From assembly GCF_900176365.1 (NCBI RefSeq), contig NZ_FWXY01000020.1, positions 27,947 through 91,946 on the forward strand: a DNA stretch of 64,000 bases. Direction: 5' to 3'. A program made the position numbers and the translations under genes. Positions 51,472 to 61,374 of the stretch are shown here, piece after piece. Source of the stretch: Desulfocicer vacuolatum DSM 3385. GTDB taxonomy: Bacteria > Desulfobacterota > Desulfobacteria > Desulfobacterales > Desulfobacteraceae. The notes below the pieces were generated by a model. It worked only from the letters and a program-made list of their open reading frames with translations. It was not told the DNA's origin and ran no database searches. How positions within the stretch are numbered: position 1 is the first letter of the stretch; every line of letters begins with the position of its first letter.

Positions 51472-54400
51472 ATGGTTGTTCAATATCCCGAGCCCGGCAG
51501 GGCCCTGGTCATGTTTTGCGGAGACAGTATTACCTTTACCCTGGAGCTTGCTTCTGACACGGATGTTGGGGGTGATGCCTTTATTCGAACGAATCTGGGG
51601 CGTGCATGGCTTATCCGGCAAGAGATTATTGACCGGGTGGATAAAGGGGAGATCAAGCTCAACAGTGCCTGGCATGATATAAAAATGATCCGCCGGGGTC
51701 CCGCCTCGTTTTCCATTACCCTTCCCCTGTATGAACCGGGTCACTTTAAGGCCAAATGTTTTTTCATGGGCAAGGCTGATTCCTCTCCCCTGTGGCCCGG
51801 GGGTGAGAACACGGTGATTAACGTGGAAAGTGCAGGTTCCTGCTGCGCCAATATCATCTACAACGCCTTTGTCCGCCAGTTCGGCAGTGCAAAATGGCCC
51901 CGGGAACCCATGCCCCCGGAAGAAGAAAAGATGATCCACACCCTTGAAAGTAAGGGGTACACCGTGATCCCGGAATCTGGAAAATTCCGGGATCTTGTCA
52001 AAGAGGTGGATTTTATTTTTGGTGAGCTGGGGTGTCGGGTACTCCAGCTGTTACCCGTGCATCCCACCCCCACCACCTATGCCCGCATGGGGCGGTACGG
52101 CAGCCCCTATGCGGCCCTTAACTTCACTGATGTGGACCCGGCTCTGGTGGCGTTTGATCCCCTGGCAACCCCATTGGAGCAGTTCATGGAACTTGCCGAT
52201 GCCGTGCATACCCATTGCGGCTATCTGATTCTTGACATTGCCATCAACCACACAGGCTGGGCTGCCACCATCCACGAAAGTCATCCGGAATGGCTGGTGC
52301 GAAAAGAGGACGGCACCATTGAGGTGCCCGGTGCCTGGGGGGTGAAATGGGAAGATCTCACCAAGCTTGACTATTCCCGGGTGGAGTTGTGGCAATACAT
52401 GGCAGACATATTTCTTTGCTGGTGCCGCAGACGGGTGGACGGATTCCGATGTGATGCCGGCTACATGATCCCTTTGCCGGCCTGGGAATATATTGTGGCA
52501 AGGGTGAGAAATGAGTATCCGGATACCCTTTTTTTTCTGGAGGGTCTGGGCGGGGGCATCCATGCCACCTGTGATCTTTTGAACACCGCCAACCTCAACT
52601 GGGCCTATTCTGAACTGTTCCAGAACTACCGGCGCACAGAGATAGAAAACTATCTTTTGGAAGCCTTGGAAATTTCGGAAAAATACGGCCTCATGGTGCA
52701 CTTTGCCGAAACCCATGACAACCCCCGGCTGGCCGCGGTGTCCCATACCTATGCCAGGATGCGAACGGCTGTTTCCGCCCTGTTTTCCGTGTGTGGCGGA
52801 TTTGGTTTCAGTGCCGGTGTGGAGTGGTTTGCCACGGAAAAAATTAATGTGCATCAAGCCCCCTCACTGAACTGGGGGGCCACGGACAATCAAATTGAAC
52901 ATATCAAGCGCCTGAACCTGATTTTAAAGCATCATCCCACCTTCAGCCAGGGAACCCGACTTTTTTTCATCCACAATGGCCCGGACAACGGCTTGGCCTT
53001 GGCCAGGATTCATGACAACTCCCACAGTGGCTTACTCATTGTGGTGAACCTTGATTGTGAACACAAAGAAACAGTATCCTGGAATTCCCGGGACTGGGAA
53101 ATGCCATCCTCCACCATGGTGGATCTGCTCACTGAACGGAACGTTCACATTACAACGGATTTGGATCAATGTTCTGTTACCCTGGCACCCGGGCAGGTGA
53201 TGGCCCTTTCTTCCGGGATGGAAAATCTCCATGCCTGGATGGACAATGCCCCCTCCCTGTGCCGCATGCCCCGGCGGGTTCTGGATCAAAAACTCAAGGC
53301 CAAGGCAATGAAGTTGTTCCAGGTTTTTCAAGGGTTTCATGACCTTGGAGATTTTGATGTCCATGCTGCTGCAGAGCACCTTGTCCATGACCCCGTTGCT
53401 TTTTGTCGTTCCCTGAATCTGGAGGGAAAACAAAGCCGGATGGTGACCTGGAACTGGGATGCAGACAGACGTCGTACAGTGATGGTGCCCCCGGGGCATT
53501 GTGTGCTGGTGCTGGCCCATAAAAATTTCAGGGCTGATATTCGTCAAACATTGCGAAACAGTGTTAAAACCGTGGGGTATGAAGAGGCTTTACCCATGGC
53601 TTCGGGACATTTTTTTGCCGTTTTTCCCCCCCTTAAAACCAATTCGTTTCATCGAGAATTGACCTTTCGCATTCGTTTATTTCAAAATGGTAAAACCCAT
53701 GAACACAACTCCTCCCTTCTTTTTCTGGCCCAGCCCCGGACCCTGCCGTTCCAGGCCGGTTTTTCCAGAAAAAAAATCATGGCGGACCCCTCCCTGAAAT
53801 TCCTGGATGTCAATGGCCGGGGAGCAGTGCTGCGGGCCGCTGCATGGTGGGGGCGGCTGGAGAGTCGGTATGACGGTTTGTTGTGTGCCAACTTGAACCC
53901 TGAATATCCGGAAAATCGCTGGATGCTCCTTGCCCGGTATCGCATATGGGCTTTGTATCAGGGCACATCCCGGGAGCTGACCCTGGATTGCCTGGAAACG
54001 TTTTCCTGTTTGATCGGTGAACAGGGAGGGCTGTGGCGGTTTAATGTTCCCACCAGTGAAGGCAGACATTTTATCATTGAACTTAAATTGTGGATGGTCC
54101 GGGGGCAAAATCAGGTGTGTCTTGAAATTATTCGAAAACCCTCCCGGGATGTGGCCCTGTTTCTGGACGATGATCTTCCGGTGACCCTGATTATTCGACC
54201 GGATATTGAGGATCGCTCTTTCCACGACACCGTCAAGGCATGGACCGGCCCTGAAAACGCCTGGGAATCGGCCCTGACCCTGAAACCGCATGGTGTGCGC
54301 TTTGAACCGGCACCGGGTGAACGGTGCCTGGACATTGAAATGCCCGGGGAAAAATTTGAACTGGACCCGGAATGGACATATATGGTGCACCGTCCCCTGG

Positions 54401-55800
54401 AGGAATCCCGGGGGCTGGATGCCCATTCTGATCTGTTCAGTCCCGGTTATTTTAAAATTGCCATGACAGGCAGCCTCCAAGGGGTGCTTCTCAGGGCAGA
54501 TGCCGATGGATTAAAACCACCTGACGGCAAGATGGGCCCGCAAAAAGACCCCACTGCCACGGCTTCGGTACCATCCAATCATTTTATAGAAACCGTGGCC
54601 CGAAATCTGGACCATTACATGGTAAGCCGGGGCCGGGACAAAAGTGTCATAGCAGGGTATCCTTGGTTTCTGGATTGGGGGCGGGACAGTTTAATCTTTT
54701 GTCGGGCATTGATCCAGGCCGGACGTCTGGATTATGCAAAGGCTGTTTTACGTCTGTTCGGGCAGTATGAACAGGGCGGAACTTTACCCAACATGATCTG
54801 CGGCAGCAATGCCGAAAACAGAGAAACCTCTGATGCTCCCCTGTGGTTTTTTGCCACCTGCCGGGAACTTGTGGAACAGGATGGGGATGATTTTCTCCAT
54901 GAGCGGCTGGGAAATCGTTCGGTGACAGAGATTTTAATTTCCATGGGGCGCTCCCTTATTCATGGTACAGACACCGGTGTTATCATGGATGGTGACACGG
55001 CACTGCTTTACAGCCCCTCCCATTTTACCTGGATGGACACCAATTTTCCCGCCGGCACCCCGCGCCAAGGATATCCTGTGGAGATCCAGGCTTTGTGGCA
55101 TTATGCACTTTGCTTTCTTGCCCGCATTGATGGCGATTCCCGGGAACCTGCGTGGAAAGAGCTGGCGTTAAAGGTGAAACACAATGTGCATCATTATTAT
55201 TTTCTAAAGGAAAAGGGCTATTTTTCCGACTGCCTCCATGCAGAACCCGGCACCGGAGCGGCCCAGGCCCGGCCCGACGATGCCCTTCGGCCCAATCAAT
55301 TGTTTGTGCTGACCCTGGGAGTGCTGGATGATCCTTCCCTTACCATGCCCTGCCTGGAAGCATGCATGGAGCTGCTGGTGCCCGGTGCCATCAGGAGCCT
55401 TGCTGACCGGCCGGTTTCTTTTCCCCTTCCCATAGAGTCCCATGATGGCATTCTCAACGATCCTTATCACCCCTATGCCGGAGTGTATGAGGGGGATGAA
55501 GACACCCAAAGAAAACCGGCCTATCACAATGGAACGGCCTGGACATGGCCCTTTCCCGTATTTTGTGAGGCCTGGGCCGGGGTGTATGATGATCCCCAGG
55601 GAAGGGAAACAGCCCTGGCATTGCTGGGAAGTGCGTCGGAATTAATGAAAAAAGGATGCGTGGGTCATCTGCCTGAAGTGCTGGATGGTGATTATCCCCA
55701 TACACCCAGGGGCTGTGATGCCCAGGCCTGGGGAACCAGTGAACTGTACCGGGTCTGGATAAAACTTGATACCATTTCCCAAAAAGGCAGGTTAAAATGA
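51472..55800 (+). CDS. bifunctional glycogen debranching enzyme (GH13-type plus amylo-1,6-glucosidase GH133)
   Basis: 1442 residues. An N-terminal alpha-amylase-type domain at about 165-460 contains GFRCDAGY, FFLEGLGGG and AETHDNPR, carrying the Asp, Glu and Asp of GH13 enzymes (4-alpha-glucanotransferase role). The C-terminal domain from about 1030 shows YPWFLDWGRDSLIFCRAL and DTNFPAGTPRQGYPVEIQ, the amylo-alpha-1,6-glucosidase signature. The two-activity order is that of eukaryotic debranching enzymes, which are similarly long. The ATG at 51472 has GGGAGGGGG just upstream. The stop overlaps the glycogen synthase ATG (ATGA). Long antisense frames here are codon-bias shadows. Confidence 0.9.
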   Translation: MVVQYPEPGRALVMFCGDSITFTLELASDTDVGGDAFIRTNLGRAWLIRQEIIDRVDKGEIKLNSAWHDIKMIRRGPASFSITLPLYEPGHFKAKCFFMGKADSSPLWPGGENTVINVESAGSCCANIIYNAFVRQFGSAKWPREPMPPEEEKMIHTLESKGYTVIPESGKFRDLVKEVDFIFGELGCRVLQLLPVHPTPTTYARMGRYGSPYAALNFTDVDPALVAFDPLATPLEQFMELADAVHTHCGYLILDIAINHTGWAATIHESHPEWLVRKEDGTIEVPGAWGVKWEDLTKLDYSRVELWQYMADIFLCWCRRRVDGFRCDAGYMIPLPAWEYIVARVRNEYPDTLFFLEGLGGGIHATCDLLNTANLNWAYSELFQNYRRTEIENYLLEALEISEKYGLMVHFAETHDNPRLAAVSHTYARMRTAVSALFSVCGGFGFSAGVEWFATEKINVHQAPSLNWGATDNQIEHIKRLNLILKHHPTFSQGTRLFFIHNGPDNGLALARIHDNSHSGLLIVVNLDCEHKETVSWNSRDWEMPSSTMVDLLTERNVHITTDLDQCSVTLAPGQVMALSSGMENLHAWMDNAPSLCRMPRRVLDQKLKAKAMKLFQVFQGFHDLGDFDVHAAAEHLVHDPVAFCRSLNLEGKQSRMVTWNWDADRRRTVMVPPGHCVLVLAHKNFRADIRQTLRNSVKTVGYEEALPMASGHFFAVFPPLKTNSFHRELTFRIRLFQNGKTHEHNSSLLFLAQPRTLPFQAGFSRKKIMADPSLKFLDVNGRGAVLRAAAWWGRLESRYDGLLCANLNPEYPENRWMLLARYRIWALYQGTSRELTLDCLETFSCLIGEQGGLWRFNVPTSEGRHFIIELKLWMVRGQNQVCLEIIRKPSRDVALFLDDDLPVTLIIRPDIEDRSFHDTVKAWTGPENAWESALTLKPHGVRFEPAPGERCLDIEMPGEKFELDPEWTYMVHRPLEESRGLDAHSDLFSPGYFKIAMTGSLQGVLLRADADGLKPPDGKMGPQKDPTATASVPSNHFIETVARNLDHYMVSRGRDKSVIAGYPWFLDWGRDSLIFCRALIQAGRLDYAKAVLRLFGQYEQGGTLPNMICGSNAENRETSDAPLWFFATCRELVEQDGDDFLHERLGNRSVTEILISMGRSLIHGTDTGVIMDGDTALLYSPSHFTWMDTNFPAGTPRQGYPVEIQALWHYALCFLARIDGDSREPAWKELALKVKHNVHHYYFLKEKGYFSDCLHAEPGTGAAQARPDDALRPNQLFVLTLGVLDDPSLTMPCLEACMELLVPGAIRSLADRPVSFPLPIESHDGILNDPYHPYAGVYEGDEDTQRKPAYHNGTAWTWPFPVFCEAWAGVYDDPQGRETALALLGSASELMKKGCVGHLPEVLDGDYPHTPRGCDAQAWGTSELYRVWIKLDTISQKGRLK

Positions 55801-57299
55801 CAAAATCAAAACCCCGCGTGCTTATTGTTACGCCGGAAGTGACATATCTTCCAGAGGGGATGGGAAATATGTCTAATTTTTGTGCCAAAGCCGGGGGCCT
55901 TGCTGATGTGTCTGCAGCTTTGATCAGCTCCTTGTTTGATCTGGGGGGGGATGTGCATGTGGCCCTGCCCGATTACCGCTCCCTGTTTGAAGGGTACCTG
56001 CCCAGTTTGTTCAATAAAGAGTTGAAGCGCATCAAAGACCGCATAGAAGAAGAGCGAATTCACCTTGCCGAGGACCGGGTTTTTTATTATCTCACCCATG
56101 TGTATTCCGGATACTATGAAACCAACCTCAAGGTTTCTCTGGCATTTCAGCGGGAGGTAATGAACAACATTATCCCCCGGGTGAACCCTGACATTATTCA
56201 CTGCAACGACTGGATGACGGGACTTGTCCCTGCCATGGCCCGGCAACTGGGCATTCCCTGTCTTTTTACCATTCACAATATCCACACAGTGACAGCCACC
56301 CTGGATAAAATCGAGGATAGGGGCATTGATGCCGCCGCCTTCTGGCACCACCTTTATTATAAAAAAGCCCCCGAGTGTTACGAAGAGAGCCGGGAAAATA
56401 ATCCTGTGGATTTTCTCACATCCGGTGTGTTTGCAGCCCACTATGTCAATACGGTGAGCCCCACATTTTTAAATGAAATCATCCATAATCATCACCCCTT
56501 TGTTGAGCCCTGTATCCAGCAGGAACTTTCCAATAAATGGCATGCCGGTTGTGCTGATGGAGTTCTCAACGCCCCGGACCCGGAGTTTAATCCGGCCATT
56601 GATGAGATGGTGGTGCATAATTACGGACCCAAAAATCATCGTTACAAAAAGCTGGAAAACAAGCGGCATCTCCAGGATATTCTGGGGCTGGAGATGGATG
56701 ACAGTGCCCCCATGTTTTTTTGGCCTTCCCGCCTTGATCCTGTGCAAAAGGGATGTCAGCTCCTGGCTGATATATTATTTGATATTGTTTCCAGATACTG
56801 GGATGACAAGCTACAGGTGGTGTTTGTGGCCAATGGGCCTTTTCAAAAATGTTTTTTGGAAATTTTGGAATTTCATGGACTTCACCATCGAATCTCAGTG
56901 AATGATTTCACCGAAGTGCTGTCCCATCAGGCCTTTGCCGCAGCTGATTTTTTGTTCATGCCTTCCACCTTTGAGCCCTGCGGTCTTCCCCAGATGAGCG
57001 GTTGCATTTATGGTACCCTGCCCATTGTATTTGATACCGGAGGGCTCCACGACACCATTCGGCACATTGATCTGGAGAATAGTACGGGCAACGGATTTGT
57101 GTTTAATGTTCACGACGCACAGGGACTTTCCTGGGCCGTGGACCGGGCCATGGATTTTTACTGCCTCCATCCCGATGTTAAAGAAAAACATATCACCCGG
57201 GTGATGACCCAGGGGGTCCTTGATTTTAACCACACGGCATGTGCCACAAAATATATTGAACTTTATGAAAAAATGCTTCACAGGCCCTTCATTGTCTGA
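55797..57299 (+). CDS. glgA: glycogen synthase (GT5)
   Basis: 500 residues. GT5 signature KAGGLADVSAAL (K-x-G-G-L nucleotide-sugar loop), NDWMTGLVPAMA, LFTIHNIH, and the C-terminal nucleotide-binding region FMPSTFEPCGLPQMSGCIYG with FDTGGLHDTI. Elongates alpha-1,4-glucan from ADP- or UDP-glucose. It starts within the stop of the debranching gene and overlaps the branching enzyme gene by about 35 bp, so the three are translationally linked. No ADP-glucose pyrophosphorylase (glgC) is in the window. Confidence 0.93.
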   Translation: MTKSKPRVLIVTPEVTYLPEGMGNMSNFCAKAGGLADVSAALISSLFDLGGDVHVALPDYRSLFEGYLPSLFNKELKRIKDRIEEERIHLAEDRVFYYLTHVYSGYYETNLKVSLAFQREVMNNIIPRVNPDIIHCNDWMTGLVPAMARQLGIPCLFTIHNIHTVTATLDKIEDRGIDAAAFWHHLYYKKAPECYEESRENNPVDFLTSGVFAAHYVNTVSPTFLNEIIHNHHPFVEPCIQQELSNKWHAGCADGVLNAPDPEFNPAIDEMVVHNYGPKNHRYKKLENKRHLQDILGLEMDDSAPMFFWPSRLDPVQKGCQLLADILFDIVSRYWDDKLQVVFVANGPFQKCFLEILEFHGLHHRISVNDFTEVLSHQAFAAADFLFMPSTFEPCGLPQMSGCIYGTLPIVFDTGGLHDTIRHIDLENSTGNGFVFNVHDAQGLSWAVDRAMDFYCLHPDVKEKHITRVMTQGVLDFNHTACATKYIELYEKMLHRPFIV

Positions 57300-59304
57300 T
57301 CCCGGTATTTTCAACGATCCAGGGCTTCTGCACCATCAAAAAACGATTCAGGCCCGCCTTGACCGGGCCCGGGTCATGGAACAGGAAATCACGGATCAGG
57401 GTCGTAAAAATATATATGATGTAGCTGATTACCACCTGTTTTTTGGACTGCATTTCACCGGTAACGCCTGGTGCTTCAGGGAATGGGCCCCCCATGCAAC
57501 AGCCATATACATCATTGGTGATATGACCCGCTGGCAACTGGATGAACGCTTTTGTCTGGTTTCCAGGGACAGTAACGGTATCTGGGAGGGGTGGTTTGAC
57601 ACCGACACTTTCTGCCATGGCCAGCATTATCGACTGCGGGTATTGTGGCCCGGAGGGGAGGGGGATCGCATTCCCACGGCGGCCCTCCGGGTGGTGCAGG
57701 ATTCCCATACTTTGATTTTCAATGCCCAGGTTTGGCAGCCTTGGAATACCTATGCCTGGAAAAATTCATCTTTTATACCATCTGATGAGCCGCTTCTCAT
57801 ATACGAAGCCCATGTGGGCATGGCCCAGGAAGAGGGCAGGGTGGGAACCTATCGGGAATTTGAAGATCATATTCTTCCCCGGGTGGCAGACGCGGGCTAT
57901 AACACCCTTCAGCTCATGGCCGTCCAGGAACATCCCTATTACGGTTCCTTTGGATACCATGTTTCCAGTTTTTTTGCCCCATCATCCCGGTTTGGCACCC
58001 CGGAAGAACTTAAAAGTCTTGTGGATGCGGCCCATGGCCTGGGTATCCGGGTGATCATGGACCTTATCCATTCCCATGCCGTTAAAAACGAGGTAGAAGG
58101 TTTAGGTGCCTTTGACGGTACCTCACATCAATTTTTTCACAAAGGCCAAAGGGGAATCCACAAACTGTGGGATTCCCGCTGTTTTGATTATGATAAAAAC
58201 CAGGTGATAAAATTTTTGCTTTCCAATTGCCGGTACTGGCTGGAGAAATTTAAAATGGATGGGTTCAGGTTCGACGGGGTGACCTCCATGTTATTTTTGG
58301 ACCATGGCATTGGCCGGGCATTTACAAGCTATGCCGATTATTACCGGAAGGGAGAGGTGGATGGGGCGGCCCTGGGCTATCTATTTCTGGCCAACCGGAT
58401 TATCCACGATATTTCTCCCCGGGCCATCACCATTGCCGAGGAAGTCAGTGGGTATCCCGGCATTGCCGCCCCCCAGGCCCTGGGCGGAACAGGCTTTGAT
58501 TATCGATTTGCCATGGGGGTTCCTGATTACTGGATTCGCCTCTTAAAGGAATTTAAAGACGAATTATGGCCTTTGGGGTCTTTGTGGTATGAGCTCAATG
58601 CCCGTCGGGAAGATGAAAAAAGTATCAGTTATGCAGAGTCCCATGACCAGGCCCTGGTGGGAGATCAGACATTGTTCATGCGTCTCATGGGAGAAAATAT
58701 TTACCATGGCATGTGGGGGACCCGGCCGGATATTAAAACATTACGGGCACTGTCCCTGCACAAAATGATCCGGTTGATCACCCTGGCAACGGCAGGGGAC
58801 GGGTATCTTAATTTCATGGGCAATGAATTTGGCCATCCGGAATGGATTGATTTTCCCGGGGCACACAATCAATGGTCCTATCACTATGCCCGGCGCCAAT
58901 GGTCTTTACGGGATAACCCTGATCTTTATTTTTCCCGTCTGGCAGATTTTGACCGGGCCATGATCAACGGGCTAAAGTCATTTAATATCCCCGGTGATGG
59001 CCGGGCACAATTGTGTTATCACCATGAAGACCATAAAATGATCGCCTTTTTCCGGGGCAAACTTTTGTTTGTCTTTAATTTTCATACGGATTCTTCTTAT
59101 ACAAATTATTTGATCCCGGTGCCGCCGGGCAGGTATGGCATGCTTCTGGATACCGATGAAAAAGCCTTTGGGGGACAGGGCCGCCTTTCCCGGGGCCAGG
59201 TGCATTTTACCACACCGTCAACGGTTCCAGGAGATATTGATAACCATTTTTTAAGTCTTTACCTTCCCACCCGTACAGCAGTGGTGCTTTTGAGCTCACA
59301 TTGA
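57265..59304 (+). CDS. glgB: 1,4-alpha-glucan branching enzyme (GH13_8 type)
   Basis: 679 residues from the ATG at 57265. N-terminal CBM48-like domain (WAPHATAIYIIGDMTRW) and GH13 barrel with YGSFGYHVSSFFAPSSRFG, GFRFDGVTSMLF (nucleophile Asp at about 337), TIAEEVSGYPG (acid Glu) and YAESHDQALVGDQT. This spelling of the motifs is that of the eukaryote-like branching enzymes rather than of E. coli GlgB. Forms alpha-1,6 branches in glycogen. No good Shine-Dalgarno precedes any start; a TTG at 57292 is another candidate, and coupling to glgA is likely. Confidence 0.9.
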   Translation: MKKCFTGPSLSDPGIFNDPGLLHHQKTIQARLDRARVMEQEITDQGRKNIYDVADYHLFFGLHFTGNAWCFREWAPHATAIYIIGDMTRWQLDERFCLVSRDSNGIWEGWFDTDTFCHGQHYRLRVLWPGGEGDRIPTAALRVVQDSHTLIFNAQVWQPWNTYAWKNSSFIPSDEPLLIYEAHVGMAQEEGRVGTYREFEDHILPRVADAGYNTLQLMAVQEHPYYGSFGYHVSSFFAPSSRFGTPEELKSLVDAAHGLGIRVIMDLIHSHAVKNEVEGLGAFDGTSHQFFHKGQRGIHKLWDSRCFDYDKNQVIKFLLSNCRYWLEKFKMDGFRFDGVTSMLFLDHGIGRAFTSYADYYRKGEVDGAALGYLFLANRIIHDISPRAITIAEEVSGYPGIAAPQALGGTGFDYRFAMGVPDYWIRLLKEFKDELWPLGSLWYELNARREDEKSISYAESHDQALVGDQTLFMRLMGENIYHGMWGTRPDIKTLRALSLHKMIRLITLATAGDGYLNFMGNEFGHPEWIDFPGAHNQWSYHYARRQWSLRDNPDLYFSRLADFDRAMINGLKSFNIPGDGRAQLCYHHEDHKMIAFFRGKLLFVFNFHTDSSYTNYLIPVPPGRYGMLLDTDEKAFGGQGRLSRGQVHFTTPSTVPGDIDNHFLSLYLPTRTAVVLLSSH

Positions 59305-59315
59305 CATATAAATAC

Positions 59316-59499
59316 CTCAACTTTCGGTGTTCGCATTTCGTGGTGGGGTCAGGCTTTCGTTATTGACATTATCGAGGCTTTTTTTGTTGGCAAAGGCCTT
59401 GGTCGATAACATCAATAACAAAAGCCTGACCCCGTCGGCACACTGACCCAATCGGTACATTTAAAAATGCCAGCTTTGAAATGAAACCCGAAAGTTGAG
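59316..59499 (+). repeat. R1 element copy 4
   Basis: 184 bp between CTCAACTTTCGG and CCGAAAGTTGAG with both internal hairpin arms. Flanking 8-mers ATAAATAC and TTAATAAG do not match, so the duplication has decayed or the copy arose by rearrangement. It lies between the end of glgB and a convergent gene. Confidence 0.92.
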
Positions 59500-59619
59500 T
59501 TAATAAGGTTTTCAATAACACCTACCCTTAAGGCAATGATTGATGCATCAAGGATAATGAGTTTATGTCCTGCTATTTATATCACGCTGTTCAATTTCAA
59601 TGTCATGGTCAAGTGCTTT

Positions 59620-60951
59620 TTAATTACTTCGAAATACAAAATTATTAAGTTCAAATCCACTCTGGGAACCAGCATGGTTAAAATCAACACGACTTACACC
59701 TGGGGGGATTTTAACATTGACTATTTTACCTCCGGCAGGCCCCCATTGGTTCATATATTCTTTATAAAAACCATTTCGCTGGTCGTTGGTTGTGGTTTGT
59801 TTTACCGTCATTTTGACGGTACCAGCGGTAATATTTAATTGATTATGAATCTGGGCGGTTCCAACGCTATGGTCATTCCAGAAATTAAAGGAAAGAATCC
59901 CTCCTTTATTGTTTGGGAGAAGTACCCGGCCGGAGGCAAATCCATTGAATTCCTGGCCGGAAACGGCATGGTGCAAGGTACGTCCAAAAATTTTACACAC
60001 AGCCCCTTGACGGTTTACCCGTTCTTCAAATGAAAATACCAGGGGCGCTCCTTTGGTAAAACTTAATTGGGATATCTCAATACCCGATTGAGATCCAGAG
60101 TTGTTAAAATTAACCTGGGTTACCTCTTCAGGAACCTGGATGATGACACGGGAACCACCTGCCGGTCCCCATTGGTTTTTAAATTCCTGATAATCTTCCA
60201 CCAGATCCAGGGAGGAGGTGTATTGCGTGAAGCTTTCTTTAAGGTGTCCGGCGGTGATATTGATTTTATTTAAAAAAGAGCTGCACCCCAGCTGTTGATC
60301 GTTGTATACCCGGAATGTAAGATAACCTCCATAACCATGGGGAAGAAATATGGTACCCCTTTGAAATCCGTAAAACAGTTCACCGCTTTTACTTCCTTTG
60401 AGTATGCGTGCCACTTGGATAATGGGTTTACCTGGGGTTCTGACAGGTTCTTTTTTGTAGCCTTTGGGGAGGTAGGTATAGCCAGCAATGAATCGTAGAT
60501 GGGATAATTCAATACCTGTGGCGCTGCCTCCATTGTGAAATTTTAAAGTGGATATTCCCGGTGGAATGGCCAATGTGATTCGATTGATTCCGGCGGGGCC
60601 CCATTGTCCTCTGAACTCTTTGTACTCTTCCAGTAACTGGTTTTTGGTGGAATAACTGGGAATTTTTATGGCCCTTCCCCCCAGGGAAGTGTTAAAAAAA
60701 TTAGTGTGGGCTGTGCCGTTGACCTGCATGTCATTCCATAATGTGAAGGTAAGCATTCCACCCTTATTATGTGGTAAAGAAATGCTTCCTGATGAATACC
60801 CGTAATAATGTGTTCCGGTGGTGGCACCGGTGAGTACCCTGTTTACATTAATTGTTACTCCACCTTCCTGGATGGATTTGCTTGAAACCATTGCCGGAAA
60901 AAAGAAAACAATCCATGACATCATTAAAAAGACAATAAATTTAATTCGCAT
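59620..60951 (-). CDS. secreted protein with three tandem beta-type repeats
   Basis: 443 residues, family not recognised. Signal peptide (FIVFLMMSWIVFFFPAMVSS), then three repeats of about 130 residues at roughly 27-160, 170-300 and 310-443. Each has a YGY/YGF/NGF-x-SG/RG-x-I/V-x-LP start, a GG-x-L-x-F strand followed by ND, an ITAG-like turn (INITAGHLKES, LNITAGTVKM), the constant phrase QWGPAG, and a close V-x-FNxxGSxSGIEL. The repeats are likely beta-sandwich modules, exported and possibly ligand-binding or structural. AAGGAG precedes the ATG. Monocistronic and convergent with the glycogen operon. Confidence 0.75.
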   Translation of the reverse strand: MRIKFIVFLMMSWIVFFFPAMVSSKSIQEGGVTINVNRVLTGATTGTHYYGYSSGSISLPHNKGGMLTFTLWNDMQVNGTAHTNFFNTSLGGRAIKIPSYSTKNQLLEEYKEFRGQWGPAGINRITLAIPPGISTLKFHNGGSATGIELSHLRFIAGYTYLPKGYKKEPVRTPGKPIIQVARILKGSKSGELFYGFQRGTIFLPHGYGGYLTFRVYNDQQLGCSSFLNKINITAGHLKESFTQYTSSLDLVEDYQEFKNQWGPAGGSRVIIQVPEEVTQVNFNNSGSQSGIEISQLSFTKGAPLVFSFEERVNRQGAVCKIFGRTLHHAVSGQEFNGFASGRVLLPNNKGGILSFNFWNDHSVGTAQIHNQLNITAGTVKMTVKQTTTNDQRNGFYKEYMNQWGPAGGKIVNVKIPPGVSRVDFNHAGSQSGFELNNFVFRSN

Positions 60952-61057
60952 CTGAATTCTCCTTGTTAAATATTTAACATCCCCGGTATGATGGGAAAAA
61001 CAATTCAGTACCTTATCATTTTAAATGTTGCTGTAGTGGTGTCCGAATATTTATATC

Positions 61058-61360
61058 CTACAGGATCAATATCATGAAAACATACGCACCGTCATTGACA
61101 TCCACCGTAAGATTCGCCCCGCGTGTTTGAGCATAATAAATCCATGGTTCCACATTTGTTTTACCATCTCCACATGCAAAGGTGGGATAAAACTTTCCAG
61201 TGGTACCATCCTTCCACGATAAAATCATGGCATTTCCGTAGGTGGATGTCACCATTTCTTTAACATTGTTTTTTGCCATGGTAAAATCCAGATCCGGGTC
61301 ATCAATGGTATATTGAAGCGTCTCTTTCTCCCGGGCGTTGTCTTCTGGAGATATTTGCAT
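61058..61360 (-). CDS. small conserved protein, AF1514-like (DUF5619)
   Basis: 100 residues. The text YTIDDPDLDFTMAKNNV, STYGNAMILSWKDGTTGKF and ANLTVDVNDGAYVF matches, from memory, the small AF1514-like/DUF5619 family found in archaea and sulfate reducers; function unknown. No signal peptide. GAGGAG precedes the ATG. It starts 14 bp after the stop of the MBL-fold gene, so the two probably form an operon. Confidence 0.65.
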   Translation of the reverse strand: MQISPEDNAREKETLQYTIDDPDLDFTMAKNNVKEMVTSTYGNAMILSWKDGTTGKFYPTFACGDGKTNVEPWIYYAQTRGANLTVDVNDGAYVFMILIL

Positions 61361-61374
61361 GTTTTCTCCTCAAA

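Noticed and set aside
52051..52857. Long antisense frames within the debranching enzyme gene (also 53677-54480)
   Set aside because: The sense frame has full GH13/GH133 motifs; the antisense frames have no ribosome binding sites or family signatures and reflect codon bias.
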